A stretch of DNA of 64,000 nt from Chalara sp. BL73 (taxonomy: Eukaryota > Ascomycota > Leotiomycetes > Helotiales), in the NCBI GenBank assembly GCA_918026815.1, contig CAKJVC010000030.1:62001-126000 (forward strand), given 5' to 3'. The number at the start of each line of letters is the position of its first letter. The stretch's first letter is position 1. The position numbers were made by a program, and so were the translations under genes. The notes under the pieces are model-generated. The model was given only the letters and a program-made list of their open reading frames with translations. It did no database searches and was not told where the DNA came from. Below are positions 11,255 to 21,949 of the stretch, piece after piece.

Positions 11255-12639
11255 AACGGCTCGGTTTGAGTTGGATGCTACACGGCCCTTTGCGGAGGAT
11301 AAAAAGCTCAGCAGATCCGTATATATACAGGCGAAGCTGCAAAATATCCCTCTTATATAATATCACTTCGAAGACAACCTCCGAATTGATGTGGAGAAGA
11401 TAACAGGCTCTACAGACTAAAGGCACAAGCGTGGTTGAAAAGCTGAACCCCGCATTATCCCCGGACAGGAATGGCCCTCTCATTTCTGTTTATTTAGTGG
11501 GCCTTAGGTGCCTTATTTTTAGCGGTAAATATTGCTATATTTTCAGTATTTTGGCCGGCCATCGCTTAGCATTAACTACAGCCTGAATCTCCTCCACCAG
11601 CTTGAAAATATGTATTCTCTATGTATTTTAGGCCATAATATACCAGAAAATCCGTACGTCTCGAAGATTCTAGGGAAGTCTATTGGTGACAAAAAACTCA
11701 AATTAGGCAGAAAAGAACCTCTCAACAACCCCAAAAAAAACAGGAGGGATAGGAGCTGGTCAGCTTCAGCAAAGCCTAATAATTGGGATGAGATAAAGTT
11801 GAACAGGCCACATACTCATGTCGGTTAGCCATCGAGCCATTTAGCTGCCACTACTTATGAGATCTGCGACTATCCTGCCTTTCTGGGAGATGGGGGTATG
11901 CGCACAGATTATATTCAATATTGCATGATTTGTGGTCTGATAATATAAGGCCACTTGACGGATCATGCGGCCCTAATCGGCGGCACCTTTGCTAGTCACG
12001 ATATGGTCCATTGCGGAGTCTATCTTTTAAGGAGAAAACGTGTGTCTGGTCTTTCATCCATCTCTTTACGGATGAAGGCTCTCTACCTGTAGCGTAGCAG
12101 TTGTATTGTATGCTGCACTCCACCTTCAATCCCAAACCAAACAGTGGGTTGGCTGCTCCGACAGCCAGACTGCGCTTATTGTTAGCTAGCATGTACATGT
12201 GATAATAAACGAATAAAGTAGAGACCCAATAATGGTAGGTCACTAGATGCCAACTATTGGAGAGATGTCAAGGCCTCCACACAACTGCTTAACTGATTCG
12301 TAGATGAACCCATGCACCCCTATGCCAAGCACGAATATGTAGCTATTGAATATTCGCGTCTTGTTTTCTGCTCTTTTAACGACTCGCAGGAGGCAAAAGC
12401 AAAATACCATATGATGCTTCCCAGTTCCCGAAGACTAACGACGCGAGGGTTTTTGATGCACATCGTAACTCCTCCAGAATGACGCACGGTTTGGTAATGC
12501 CCGACCACACCAACCGCAGTTGCCCATTTGGCTTCTCACCATCTTACCGGGCCAAGCAGTTCAATTCTCAACTTCCCCTCTACGAATATGCCCACCTCTA
12601 CATCGATAATATCGACGTAGCACTGTCATCCTACACGTC
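11255..12639. other. 1.4-kb intergenic region
   Basis: AT-rich with short frames in conflicting orientations and no recognisable domain. It separates the divergently transcribed DUF1275 and GID4 genes and presumably carries both promoters. Confidence 0.5.
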
Positions 12640-13652
12640 ATGCCCACCCGAGGATGGCAGGTTCAGTCCGCGATGAGAGAGGTGGATAGCTCTCTCTATA
12701 ATACGATCACGATTCCTACAGATTCGCAAGGACCTGATCCAACGGAAGCAAATGCGAGAAACCCATCAAGCGCGAAGAAAATATGCATCGACAAGGAGTC
12801 TGCCAACCCTGATAAAGCGCCCACCGTGAGCGCAGGAGAGCAGCAGGGGCAAAGTGAGCCACTTCCCTTGACCAGCAATAATAGTAGCCCTTCATCCGTG
12901 GGTTACGACTTCTCCTACATTCGGGTATGTGTCCAGCTTAGTCGACTAATACGTAGCTGAACTGGATTTGAACCAATAGCTCCGATCCACCACCTCTTCC
13001 TTCTTGCGCGCCGGTAGCAGGTTCCACGGTACTCAAAAATCTGAGGTGCTAGATTTTGATGTCCATGTTGAGATCAAGCAAGTCGATATGAGAGAGTCAT
13101 TTCTGTGCGGATATTTTTGCATTCAAGGTAGGTGGGGAGACCTCCCTGAGAAAGACGCCTAACATCTTTACAGGCCTGACCAAAGACCGCCCAGATCTTA
13201 CAACCTATTTTGAAGGCGAGATAATTGGTACGAAGTACTCCTTCATCACCCATCACCAAGACTGGGGCAGTACCGCTACGGTAGATCTGCAGTGCTGGGC
13301 CGAGTTCCCCGCGTTCATGCCGTTCCAAAAGTTGGCAGAGAAGGGCAACCTCCATATCGCCAACCTAAGCCAACAAGAGAACCTCTTCATGCGATGGAAG
13401 GAGCACTTCTTAGTCCCTGATCACTGGGTTCGGGCCATTAGCGGCGCAAGTTTCGACGGATTCTACTATATCTGCTTCAACCAGGTTCGGAGGACTATTA
13501 GCGGGCTCTACTTCCTGAAGAAATGTGAGAAGTATGTGTTGCAATCCAAACTCAGATGCCACTCTAGTTACTAACAGTAGGACAGCATGCAGCGGCTAGA
13601 GTTGAAGCATATCGAGGACCGAGGCTGCTTCGGTGCCATTGAGTTTCGATGA
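12640..13652 (+). CDS. GID4: GID4/Vid24, substrate receptor of the GID/CTLH ubiquitin ligase
   Basis: Exons 12640..12924, 12980..13127, 13174..13531 and 13586..13652; phases close to 285 codons plus stop. The beta-barrel core is clear: LRAGSRFHGTQKSEV, VDMRESFLCGYFCIQGLT, TTYFEGEIIGTKYSFITHH, FMRWKEHFLVPDHWVRAISG, ASFDGFYYICFNQ, and the C-terminal LELKHIEDRGCFGAIEFR. This protein binds N-terminal proline (Pro/N-degron) and targets gluconeogenic enzymes to the GID E3 complex when glucose returns. The N-terminal 90 residues are low complexity (Ser/Pro/Asn rich), as usual in fungi. The start is the first in-frame ATG and may be further upstream. No disruption is seen. Confidence 0.9.
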
Positions 13653-14213
13653 GTGGTGAAAGAACGAAACCGTGTTAGCATGATGGCAGTAGAAATGGAT
13701 TCTAGCAAGGACCAGCTACTCAGGATTACCTCTCTTATAGCACGTCATTCAGCTCTACAAGGTGTTGTAACCCAAGTCCGAATGCAGTGGCAGGACAGAG
13801 CACGGTTAGGTTGGTGGCGGTTGGCGAGCAAATTCTTGTGGCAACAGAAGCGGAAGCGGTAGCAGAAGCAGATTAGTGAAAATTTGCACGGGGGAACGCA
13901 CGCTGTTGCGGTGCGGCAGAGACGGGCGAGGAACACATATAATGGTGAATTTTTGGTAGTCTTCACTAACTTGAACCGAACGAAGAACTTGCGATCTGAG
14001 GGTGATATCATATTTGTCATTGAATACTCCAGGTACTTGTACTAGGAGATAACATAATATCCACCAGTAATTACGTTACTATCTCCCTTCTCATGCATCT
14101 AGAATGTTTCTTCAAAAATAAAAGGCTAACCTCGCGAGTTTGTTGCCTTTTTACAGGCATGCTTGATATCTCTAGCTGCTACATTTAGACCTGCTACCAA
14201 GTCGGTTATCAAG
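13653..14213. other. intergenic, nothing recognised
   Basis: 560 bp after GID4; open frames on both strands show no domain. Confidence 0.5.
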
Positions 14214-15534
14214 GAATCATGGCCTACTACAGATGCACACACCGACAATCACCTTCAAATCACCCTTTGAACCATTCCAATACGTCCTATTCAAGATACC
14301 TTCTCTCATACCTGTGAATAGTCGCGTGAAGTCCGGCCGTCCAAAATTAGTACAAGATTTCAGCTGGGTAAGGGGATCCACGGCAGTACCAACGCTGTTG
14401 AGCATAATATTTTGAGCGGCGTCGATATCGAGTTTCTACATAAGAGGTACGTGCGAATGAGTTAGAACTCGTGGCTGTTCTGGCCAAGTCGGTCGCCTGC
14501 ATCCTCTTGGCTCTGGGCCACGAGGGAGAATGGATACCCATGGGATGACACCGATATCGGTTCCAATAAGCACGGCGATTTCGTTTCCAAGGACATCTTT
14601 TGCCGGTGCTCTGTATGGCCCGTCAATGCGGAGTGCTGGCACCTTCTGGCTAGCTTGCAGGTCCACTTCGCACATGCCTATTGAGTTGAGGGCACGGGTG
14701 AAGTCGCCGACTTGTCTAACGTGGACGGAAATGTGGGGGCAGGATGTGATAGTGAGTGGATGCTACAGCCGTCTCGATACAGAAAGAACGCTCAGGAATA
14801 GCCACCGACCTGCCCTATACCTCATTGAAGGCTTCTTGAACTGAATCCCCATTAGGGTGGTCCTGCACGGTTGAATCGAAAAGTCTGCCATATAGAATGA
14901 CGCGCGATTCTGGCGATCACGGCCTCTCCGGATACACTAACTTGATGAATACAGCCCACCATCCTGAAGCTCCCAACACCAGCCTTGATATCCAGGTCAA
15001 CGAGCTTAGGAGTTGTCGTGATCGAAGGGAGAAAATGGCGAATCTTGGTATGAGCCCTTGTGTACATAAGAAGCATGCGCAATAATATGATCTGACCGGT
15101 AATGCCACCGGAATCAGCGTAGTAGATTTGCAGCGCAGTAACCTTTCGAATCCGAGTCTTCTCGACATTGAATAAGCTGTAAATATTAGCGCGACGACGA
15201 CAGAGTGGGAAGGAAGAGACCCTACTTGACGTAGTGGCCACAGACATCTACAGTAGTCGACAACTGGAGTAAATATGTAGTCTGTCGATTGAACCACTGC
15301 GATTCGTCGAGCGGCAAGAACATGATCCTTGGTCTCGTGTATCTCAGAATATTTCGGCTTATGGGTAGCAGAGTCATTGCTCCATTCACTGACAAGACAG
15401 AAAGTGAGAGTATTGATGCCCGATAGCCTGGTGGCCCTAAGGCTTCGACATACCATCCGAACGCGAAGAGTACTATTTGAAAGCCATGGAACAGGAAATT
15501 GAACAATAACTTTGACCTCGTCTCTGTGCCTTGA
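14214..15534 (-). pseudogene. NADPH oxidase (Nox, probably NoxB-like) pseudogene
   Basis: Pieces in order on the minus strand match a fungal Nox. First come FLFHGFQIVLFAFGWYVEAL and LLPISRNILRYTRPR near 15300-15510, then FNRQTTYLL, a 5' splice site and FNVEKTRIRKVTALQIYY near 15110-15190. Next is GGITGQIILLRMLLMYT, then a break. After it come FKKPSMRYRAGRWLFLSV near 14800, ISVHVRQVGDFTRAL, RIDGPYRAPAKDVLGNEIAV and IGTDIGVIPWVSIL near 14530. The C-terminal TQLKSCTNFGRPDFTRLF and GMREGILN lie near 14300. Defects are a stop inside the FAD region (RRL*HPLTITSC), frame changes after KIRHF and before KLDIDAAQNIM, and loss of the segment between helix 4 and the FAD site and of part of the NADPH site. 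The gene made superoxide for development or infection structures; this copy cannot. Confidence 0.85.
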
Positions 15535-16481
15535 GCTCAGTCACGAACCCCATGTTCATCTATACCGTAACTTGTCATATGGGGTATGAAGGGCTAACAC
15601 AGAGGACGGTACTCATATTTTTGAACTTGCTCTTCGGAGGGCTTAGCCGGCGATATTAAAGCAGGGTCCACGATGCTCTGGATACAAGTATACCATCTGG
15701 TATTAGAGCGGCAGTTCCCCAAGAGCATATCTCAAGAGTCTAACCATTCAACAGATAATCAGACGGTTTCGAGGACGGCTTCCTATATATGCAACCGGAA
15801 GGGTTTTTTTAATTGTGCTTGCCAGTGCCAATATCCACTTAGCTGTTGTAGATAAAAGGTTAGGATACGAATCATGGCAGAAACTACACTAATAACTAAC
15901 GAGCCTTGGATGGGATATGCACAGCGTCGTCGAACAGTGAGACTATCGTACGAGTGTGAAGAATATTATGATATATTGCGAGGTTTTCTCAATTGATGTC
16001 TCGGATATCATTTGTCGCTCCCGTGACAAAAGGCTGTGATTCAACTCCTGCCAGTGTCTTGGCTCGCGCAGGGACCCCCGTGCTTAGGGTACTAGCACTT
16101 CACGCCATGAGGGATAAAAGCAATGGCACCCCATTGATTGTTTGTTAAACACCAGGCACAGAGGAGCTCATGCCAGCCTATTCTTTGGGGACGGAATGGC
16201 TAGGCACATACCTGTCAAAGAGCTTGACCTTCCTAAGAGCCACACCAGCACTGCTGCTTATTGGTTGAACTGTATCCCGGGATGTAGGACAAGCATTAGT
16301 GAGTGAACTTCAAGTATTGTAAAGAAGGTGTATTGTATCCCTTTTCTTACAAGTACCCCTGCCCCAAGAGCAAGCCAGATCACACAAGATTCTCAAAGTA
16401 CTTTTGTTGCCCCTGGGTTAAATCAAGCTTCATATTGAACCATCGTTCTGGCCTTGCTGCGCATTTTGGTATCACTTACAA
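15535..16481. other. intergenic, nothing recognised
   Basis: About 950 bp, AT-rich, no supported gene. It may contain the promoter of the GNAT-like gene. Confidence 0.45.
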
Positions 16482-17412
16482 ATGTACCGATGGTCTCCAC
16501 TGTCTCGTATGTACATTGCACAATCTGTCCAACACTCTGCTAATCATCGGTCGATTCACAGCATTCTTCTCATTCCTACGCGCAAACCTGGTCCTTCCAC
16601 CTTCAACACCGAATTCGAACACTTCAACCCCTCTTCTCGGCCCATCCTCCTCGCAGACCCTCCCACTACTAGCCCCTTCCCCAACCGGAACCATAGCAGC
16701 CATCAAGGCCGACGGTGGAATCGTCTCTATTTCTCTCCTCACAACAATCACTCTAAGTTCCCTACCCGACAAAGTCGCAGCTCTAGAACTAGTCGCCGAT
16801 TCTATCGCTGAACAACGTCACCTTGCGTCCCGCGCCGTCATCTTTCATCCTATTACCATAGTAGTATATGCCATACTTTTGGGAATCGTCTGCCAACTTA
16901 TATATACTGAACGTGAGAATCTCGTCATCGTAGCTACTACATCTGCTGCGGCGACGATGGCGTGCCTGATTCTTGTTATTACAAACGGATATGTCAATCT
17001 TGCAGAAGAGTTCTTACTGAAGTTCATGAAAGATAAAGGAGAAAATGATATGATAATTGGATCGCGATATTCCTATGAGATTATTGGTGCATTGATCTTG
17101 AGGTTGGAACGAAATGGGAGTAGAAAAGAGAAGAAGCTGAAGAGTGGGAAGACCAGAGGAAAGGGCTTTGTGAGAGCCTGGACTACGAGACCTAGGTACA
17201 GGGGAGCCGGCGTTGGGACAGCGATGTTGGAGGAGGCAGTCAGGGCAACGAGGGAGAAGCTGGGGAATTCGGCGGAGGTGAGGTTTGCGGCTGAGCACGC
17301 GAATAGCAAGATGATTCTGCCAGAGTTGTTCAATGAGGTATTTCGGAGGAGGGAAGCGAAGGCCGCCATAGCGTTAACGAGCATAGTTGAAAGAATGGGA
17401 CCTGGAAAATAA
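16482..17412 (+). CDS. membrane protein with C-terminal GNAT-like acetyltransferase domain
   Basis: Best model is 16482..16506 joined to 16562..17412 (55-bp GTATGT...CAG intron), 291 residues. An uninterrupted reading frame also extends back to 16303. Two adjacent hydrophobic helices lie about residues 140-190 (AVIFHPITIVVYAILLGIVC and VIVATTSAAATMACLILVIT). The C-terminal part contains FVRAWTTRPRYRGAGVGTAM, which matches the acetyl-CoA binding motif A of GNAT enzymes (RxxGxG/A), followed by an amphipathic helix. Fungal genomes carry such membrane-anchored GNAT-like proteins of unknown substrate. The start choice between the spliced and unspliced models is open. Confidence 0.65.
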
Positions 17413-17876
17413 GAAGAGGGAAATATCCGGGTATCTTCAGAGGGACTCGCTCTCTTGTACCAAGGCATTCTGTTGCTCGCGAAATAGTGTACTACATAGT
17501 ATAGCTGATTACCTTTTCTAGAACATGTTCCACCTGTGAACTCGTCCACGTGCCTTCTGATCATGTAGTCCTGCATGTGCCTCATGTTGCCCTGATGTGA
17601 ATCTGGCGCGAAATATTGATCTCTGCACTGCTCTCGGGTGGGAGTTTTTTTTTTTTGGGATTGATGGTCCATGTTGTCACGCAATGGTTCGTCTCCAACG
17701 CTATGAATAAGATTCGTTAACATGGAATATGTCGGCACGATTATCTTCGAAACCCATGTCCGCCGCGCAAACGAGAAATGGACGTACAGTGACCCACCAG
17801 AAGTCTTCCAGTAAATTATGTAAATTCCTTTCACGTGATCAATTGATTTTCAACCCTTTTGCAACAACCATACAAT
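17413..17876. other. intergenic, nothing recognised
   Basis: About 460 bp; poly-T run at 17646-17657. No gene supported. Confidence 0.45.
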
Positions 17877-17877
17877 A

Positions 17878-18193
17878 TGCCTACTTCACGTACTCCTCTA
17901 GGCCCTATGTCTTCAAATAAGGTTACCAAGAAGCCTTTACCTCCTCACAAAAGAGGCCAAATTACTGGGCAGCGTTGTTCGGTCATAAACCAGCCGAAAT
18001 TGCAGAGTTTACCTCGCAGTGGCCGGCCAAAAGAATGGAACAGTATCACGTACGTCATCTTGTAAGGCACGTACGTTTGCATCCGAAACTCACATACAAA
18101 CAAATAAGAAAGGAGATGGGGTTGGAATATGGGGACTCTACTTTGAAGCATATGCTTGGGCCGTCTGGCATTCACAATTGGCGTTGTAAAAAC
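17878..18193 (+). pseudogene. Tc1/mariner transposase N-terminal remnant
   Basis: The reading frame begins MPTSRTPLGPMSS..., with KKPLPPHKRGQITGQRC, then shifts frame to FGHKPAEIAEFTS. It reaches a Tc1-type second helix-turn-helix (SGRPKEWNS, then HVRHLVRHVRLHPKLTYKQI and RKEMGLEYGDSTLKHML). It stops where the MULE inverted repeat begins. This is the DNA-binding part only; the catalytic domain is not found on the far side of the MULE. Confidence 0.65.
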
Positions 18194-20812
18194 GGTTAAT
18201 ATCTCAAATACCATCAAAAAGTGCCGATATTTCTGAAATACCATCTTTTTTTTTGACCTCTATCTGGCCATACCACCTTTTTAAAACAATGGTATTTCAG
18301 ATAGAGGCCAAAAAAATGATGGTATTTCAGATAGACACCAAAAAATGATCATTTCATGCCAAGACTAACCAACGCACCTGACCCACAAAGCTTTAAATTC
18401 AAATAATCCCACGTATTTTTAATCTTTTTGTATATTTAATTCTTCAGCCGTTAGTTCTTTGTTGTTTCGATCAATATGACTCTCCAAATAGGCACTACTT
18501 TTCCTAATATATCTTCAGCAAAAGACGCTATTAAATTCTACGTTTCAAACGCTTCTGAATCATGGAAAACAGCCTATTCAGATAAAACGCGCTTCGATAT
18601 TGTATGCCGTACGCTTCGATCTTGCAAGTTCAGAATTAGAGCTAGTGATTCTAAAAAGAAAGGAGTTCATATAACTCACTTAAAGCCTCATGCTTGCTCT
18701 CCTGCAAGTCATTTCGGAGCATCGAATATGAATAGTTTGGAGTATATAATACCTCACCATCGTGCTGCGGTTGTTGATAATCCCAAAATCACTCCAAAGC
18801 AAATCCAATCAATTGAGCGCCTTCAGTACTATAACAAGATTCCTTATCTTCAGGCTTACCGCGCAAAACAAGCTATTCTCGAGGAAGTGTATGGTGACGA
18901 AACTCAATCGTTTGCTTTGCTTCCGGCGTATATCGAAAAGTTCAAAGCTGTAGATTCAAATAATTACGCTGTTTTGGAAACCCAAGCAAATGGTGTATTT
19001 CAAGCTGCGTTTTTTGCTCCAGCTCCTTGTCGATCGGCTACAAAGCGCCTTCGCCAGTTTTATGCTATCGACGGTACTCATACCAAGTCTCGGTATCGTA
19101 TGATATTATTGATTTGTTGTGGAATCGATGCAAACGATAAGGTAACGCCTTTAGCCTGGGCATTAGTACCTATTGAAGAATATCACTGGTGGAGCTGGTT
19201 TTTGCGTCACTTGAAGCTTGCTTTCCCTATCACTTTGTTGGCGCAGCATACTTTTATTTCTGATCGTGAGAAAGGAATGGCAAAAGCAGTCGAAGAGGAG
19301 TATCCTCAAGCAATTCATCTTCACTGTTGTCAGCATATTGCGGACAATTTACAGCAAAGATATGGCAATAAAGTAAGGCCTTTGTTTTGGAAAGCGTGTA
19401 GAGCTAAAACGCCGCAATTGTACGAAAATGAAATGGCGAAATTGAAAGAAGTTAGTACTAACGCTTTCGATTATCTTTGCAATATCGACAACAAACTGTG
19501 GACTAGAGCTTACTCAGAATATCCTCGATTTGGCCATGATACTTCTAATATTGTTGAATCCTTGAATTCTAGCTGGGACGATTATCGGCGTATGCCTTTT
19601 CTTCAAATGCTGGATGGTATATACCTTTCAGTGACTAAAATATGGTTCGAAAGGCGATCAACAACTAGCAAATCCGATCAACTCGCTGACGTGCCTATGG
19701 CTAAATTTGGAAGTCGTTTTCAAGCTTCTCGTCGATATCGAGTATACCCTACAAATGAGAATATTGCTCAAGTCGAGGATCCTGATACAGGTCGAAAATG
19801 GGTAGTTGTTTTAGATCAAAAGTCGTGCGACTGTCAAGACTTCTGGGAGTATCAATCGCCCTGTTCTCACGCTATTGCAGCTGCAAGAGTGCTGCAAATC
19901 GACTCAGTTCAATATTTTGAGGATTTGTATACTACAAGAGAATACAAAAAGACCTACCGCCATATATTACTGCCAGTATCGATCGAAAACCTTTCTTCTG
20001 ATAATTCAATTAAGCCACCTGTTTTACGCAAAGGAGCAGGTCGGCCTCGAACTAAACGTATACGCAAAGGCAACTGGAACAAAAAGCAAACGCGTTGCAG
20101 TAATTGCCTCGATTGGGGTCATAATCGACGTAGTTGTACAGGTCAGCCAGTTTCAAATGGACGTCGACAACGAGCTTTCGATTGGCTTCAAGAAGTCGAC
20201 GACGAGGAAGTCGACAACGAGGAAGTCGACGACGAAGACGAACAATTGAAGCTGGATGATGAAGAACAAGAAGAAGAAGCACAACGCCTTGATCAAGAAT
20301 TGGGCATACAAGTAATAGAAGAAGCAGATGTGGTTGTGATAGCGACAGCGACGATGACTGTTAGTAGCTCTTTGTATGTAGTTATGATCATGTGACCAGC
20401 CCTTGAAACCTGAAAAAGTGTACGGAGTTAATTAGTTGCAATAGAAATTGAAATAAATAAAGTCAAATACAAAGACTTACACTACTGTAACAACTCAAAG
20501 CGAACAAAAATCTCGATCCGTGGATTTTAAGAAAAGAAACTCAAAAGTGTAAACGCTGTCAATTGTTATACAGGAAACTGGCCAAGGGCCAGTGTAAACG
20601 AGCCCTGTAGTGTTAGGGGCCGAGCTCTGTAGTGTCAGGGGCCAAGCCCCAAAAAGTTCTATTTACAGCGTATGTTGGGACATATCTCATATACCATAAT
20701 TTTTTTGGAGGATATCTCAAATACCATAAAAGTGGTATGGCCAGATAGAGGTCAAAAAAAGATGGTATTTGAGAAATATCGGCACTTTTTGATGGTATTT
20801 GAGATATTAACC
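18194..20812 (+). mobile_element. Mutator-like (MULE) DNA transposon, 2619 bp, near-intact
   Basis: Long terminal inverted repeats of roughly 95 bp start GGTTAATATCTCAAATACCA at 18194, and the reverse complement ends at 20812. They match closely and include a shared ccatcaaaaagtgccgatat stretch. Internally there are further inverted ggtatttcagatagag copies at the left end. A single long transposase frame lies between. I could not identify a convincing 9-11 bp target duplication: the flanks are tgtaaaaac on the left and gttgttatt on the right. Confidence 0.85.
18476..20395 (+). CDS. MULE transposase
   Basis: 639 uninterrupted codons. The N-terminal region is a FAR1/WRKY-GCM1-like DNA-binding zone (Cys at VCRTLRSCKFRI, then KPHACS). 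The MULE catalytic core has DGTHTKSRYRMILLICCGID (first D), TFISDREKGMAKAV (second D), HCCQHIADNL (CxxH signature) and NIVESLNS (catalytic E). The SWIM zinc finger CDCQDFWEYQSPCSH lies near residue 455, followed by a CCHC knuckle (CSNCLDWGHNRRSC) near residue 545. The C-terminus is acidic. It cuts and pastes its own element. Full-length open frame plus near-identical ends suggest recent activity. Confidence 0.92.
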   Translation: MTLQIGTTFPNISSAKDAIKFYVSNASESWKTAYSDKTRFDIVCRTLRSCKFRIRASDSKKKGVHITHLKPHACSPASHFGASNMNSLEYIIPHHRAAVVDNPKITPKQIQSIERLQYYNKIPYLQAYRAKQAILEEVYGDETQSFALLPAYIEKFKAVDSNNYAVLETQANGVFQAAFFAPAPCRSATKRLRQFYAIDGTHTKSRYRMILLICCGIDANDKVTPLAWALVPIEEYHWWSWFLRHLKLAFPITLLAQHTFISDREKGMAKAVEEEYPQAIHLHCCQHIADNLQQRYGNKVRPLFWKACRAKTPQLYENEMAKLKEVSTNAFDYLCNIDNKLWTRAYSEYPRFGHDTSNIVESLNSSWDDYRRMPFLQMLDGIYLSVTKIWFERRSTTSKSDQLADVPMAKFGSRFQASRRYRVYPTNENIAQVEDPDTGRKWVVVLDQKSCDCQDFWEYQSPCSHAIAAARVLQIDSVQYFEDLYTTREYKKTYRHILLPVSIENLSSDNSIKPPVLRKGAGRPRTKRIRKGNWNKKQTRCSNCLDWGHNRRSCTGQPVSNGRRQRAFDWLQEVDDEEVDNEEVDDEDEQLKLDDEEQEEEAQRLDQELGIQVIEEADVVVIATATMTVSSSLYVVMIM

Positions 20813-20975
20813 GTTGTTATTGCTGGGCTGTGGGCTATGATTTTGGTGTTGCGAGCCTGCGATCAAAGTACATGGAAGGAGCCGAAGAGTACATACTATA
20901 CAATATCTAATCTCTGGGTTTTTGAAGTTCCAATCTTCCGAGACCTCAACCGGGTTAAGTTCTTATGACTGCAAC

Positions 20976-21775
20976 TCATAGAAGAGTTACCACAAAGGGC
21001 TGAGAAGACTCAAACAACGACCTTGTAACCCAACGAGCGAGTCCTATCCTCCTGTACTGGTTTAACAAACGGAATTCATTTCCAATCTTCGGCTCTTTCG
21101 TAAGAACAAGTCCCATGACCAAGTCACCGACTTCTTCCCCTTTGTATAATTCGCTTGGTTGAGAGATCTGAGATGCATGTGGCTCTTCTCTAATTCTCAA
21201 GCAGAACAATTCCTCTGTGTGTGGCATCTCATCCAGGACGTCCGGGTAGAGCAAACCGACCGCCACGCCATCTTTTGGTCAAGATTGCTTTAGATCCGCC
21301 TTGGTAATCATGCTCGAATTTCCGGAGCTGGGGATTAGAATCAATGCCGGTGAGAAGGACACCGTTCAGGACAAGCTTTCAGACAGGATTGTGCCGTACT
21401 TATCGTTGTGCTTTGGTCGTGTGGATATCCGCTCTACCGAAAGATTTCCAAAGTCACAATCCGACGGCCTTTCTTGAGGTCGGTCCTCGATTCGTCCACC
21501 GGAGCCTCCGAGTCGTTGACTCTCATAGGCGATATTTCCCGTAATCGACGCCCATGACCACGTCGGCGCACAGTGTATCTTGTCCGCCAGAGAAGCGCCG
21601 CTGGTAGTGAATGCTCCATATCCCGGCGAGGTATTCCGCTTGTGGAACTGCATACTGGAAATTTTGGGCTAGTCCTGAGAGCGCAGGGAGTTTATCCGTT
21701 TCGTTTGTCAGTCGTCGGAAAGAATAGTCTCCCGTGAGTTCGTCCCAGCGATCTCTCATTGCAACAGGACCACCG
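20976..21775 (-). pseudogene. HET-domain (heterokaryon incompatibility) protein remnant
   Basis: Minus-strand pieces in order: WDELTGDYSFRRLTNETDKL followed by PALSGLAQNFQ (about 21640-21750), YLAGIW, then in another frame PTWSWASITGNIAYE (about 21530-21575), and at 20980-21250 the terminal GLVLTKEPKIGNEFRRIG-like region. The order V..Y..R.LT...DKLPALSG, YLAGLW, P.WSWAS, RIG is that of the C-terminal half of HET proteins. The N-terminal HET domain itself is missing and at least two frame shifts occur. HET proteins trigger cell death after fusion with non-self; this copy is dead. Confidence 0.7.
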
Positions 21776-21949
21776 GAAGCAAGATTCTCAGAGAGCTGGT
21801 TTCATATGGGCCAGGGCTCGAGCAGGTCGCCTCTAGGTCTGGCGATAACACAGTCCGGCTCTGGGATACTGCCACAGGAATACTATTCGAGACGCTCGAG
21901 GGCCATACTTCTGCGGTCTCGTCTGTAGCCTTCTTACCTAACGGCAACC

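Noticed and set aside
18185..20821. Target duplication of the MULE
   Set aside because: Flanks tgtaaaaac and gttgttatt do not match at any tested offset.
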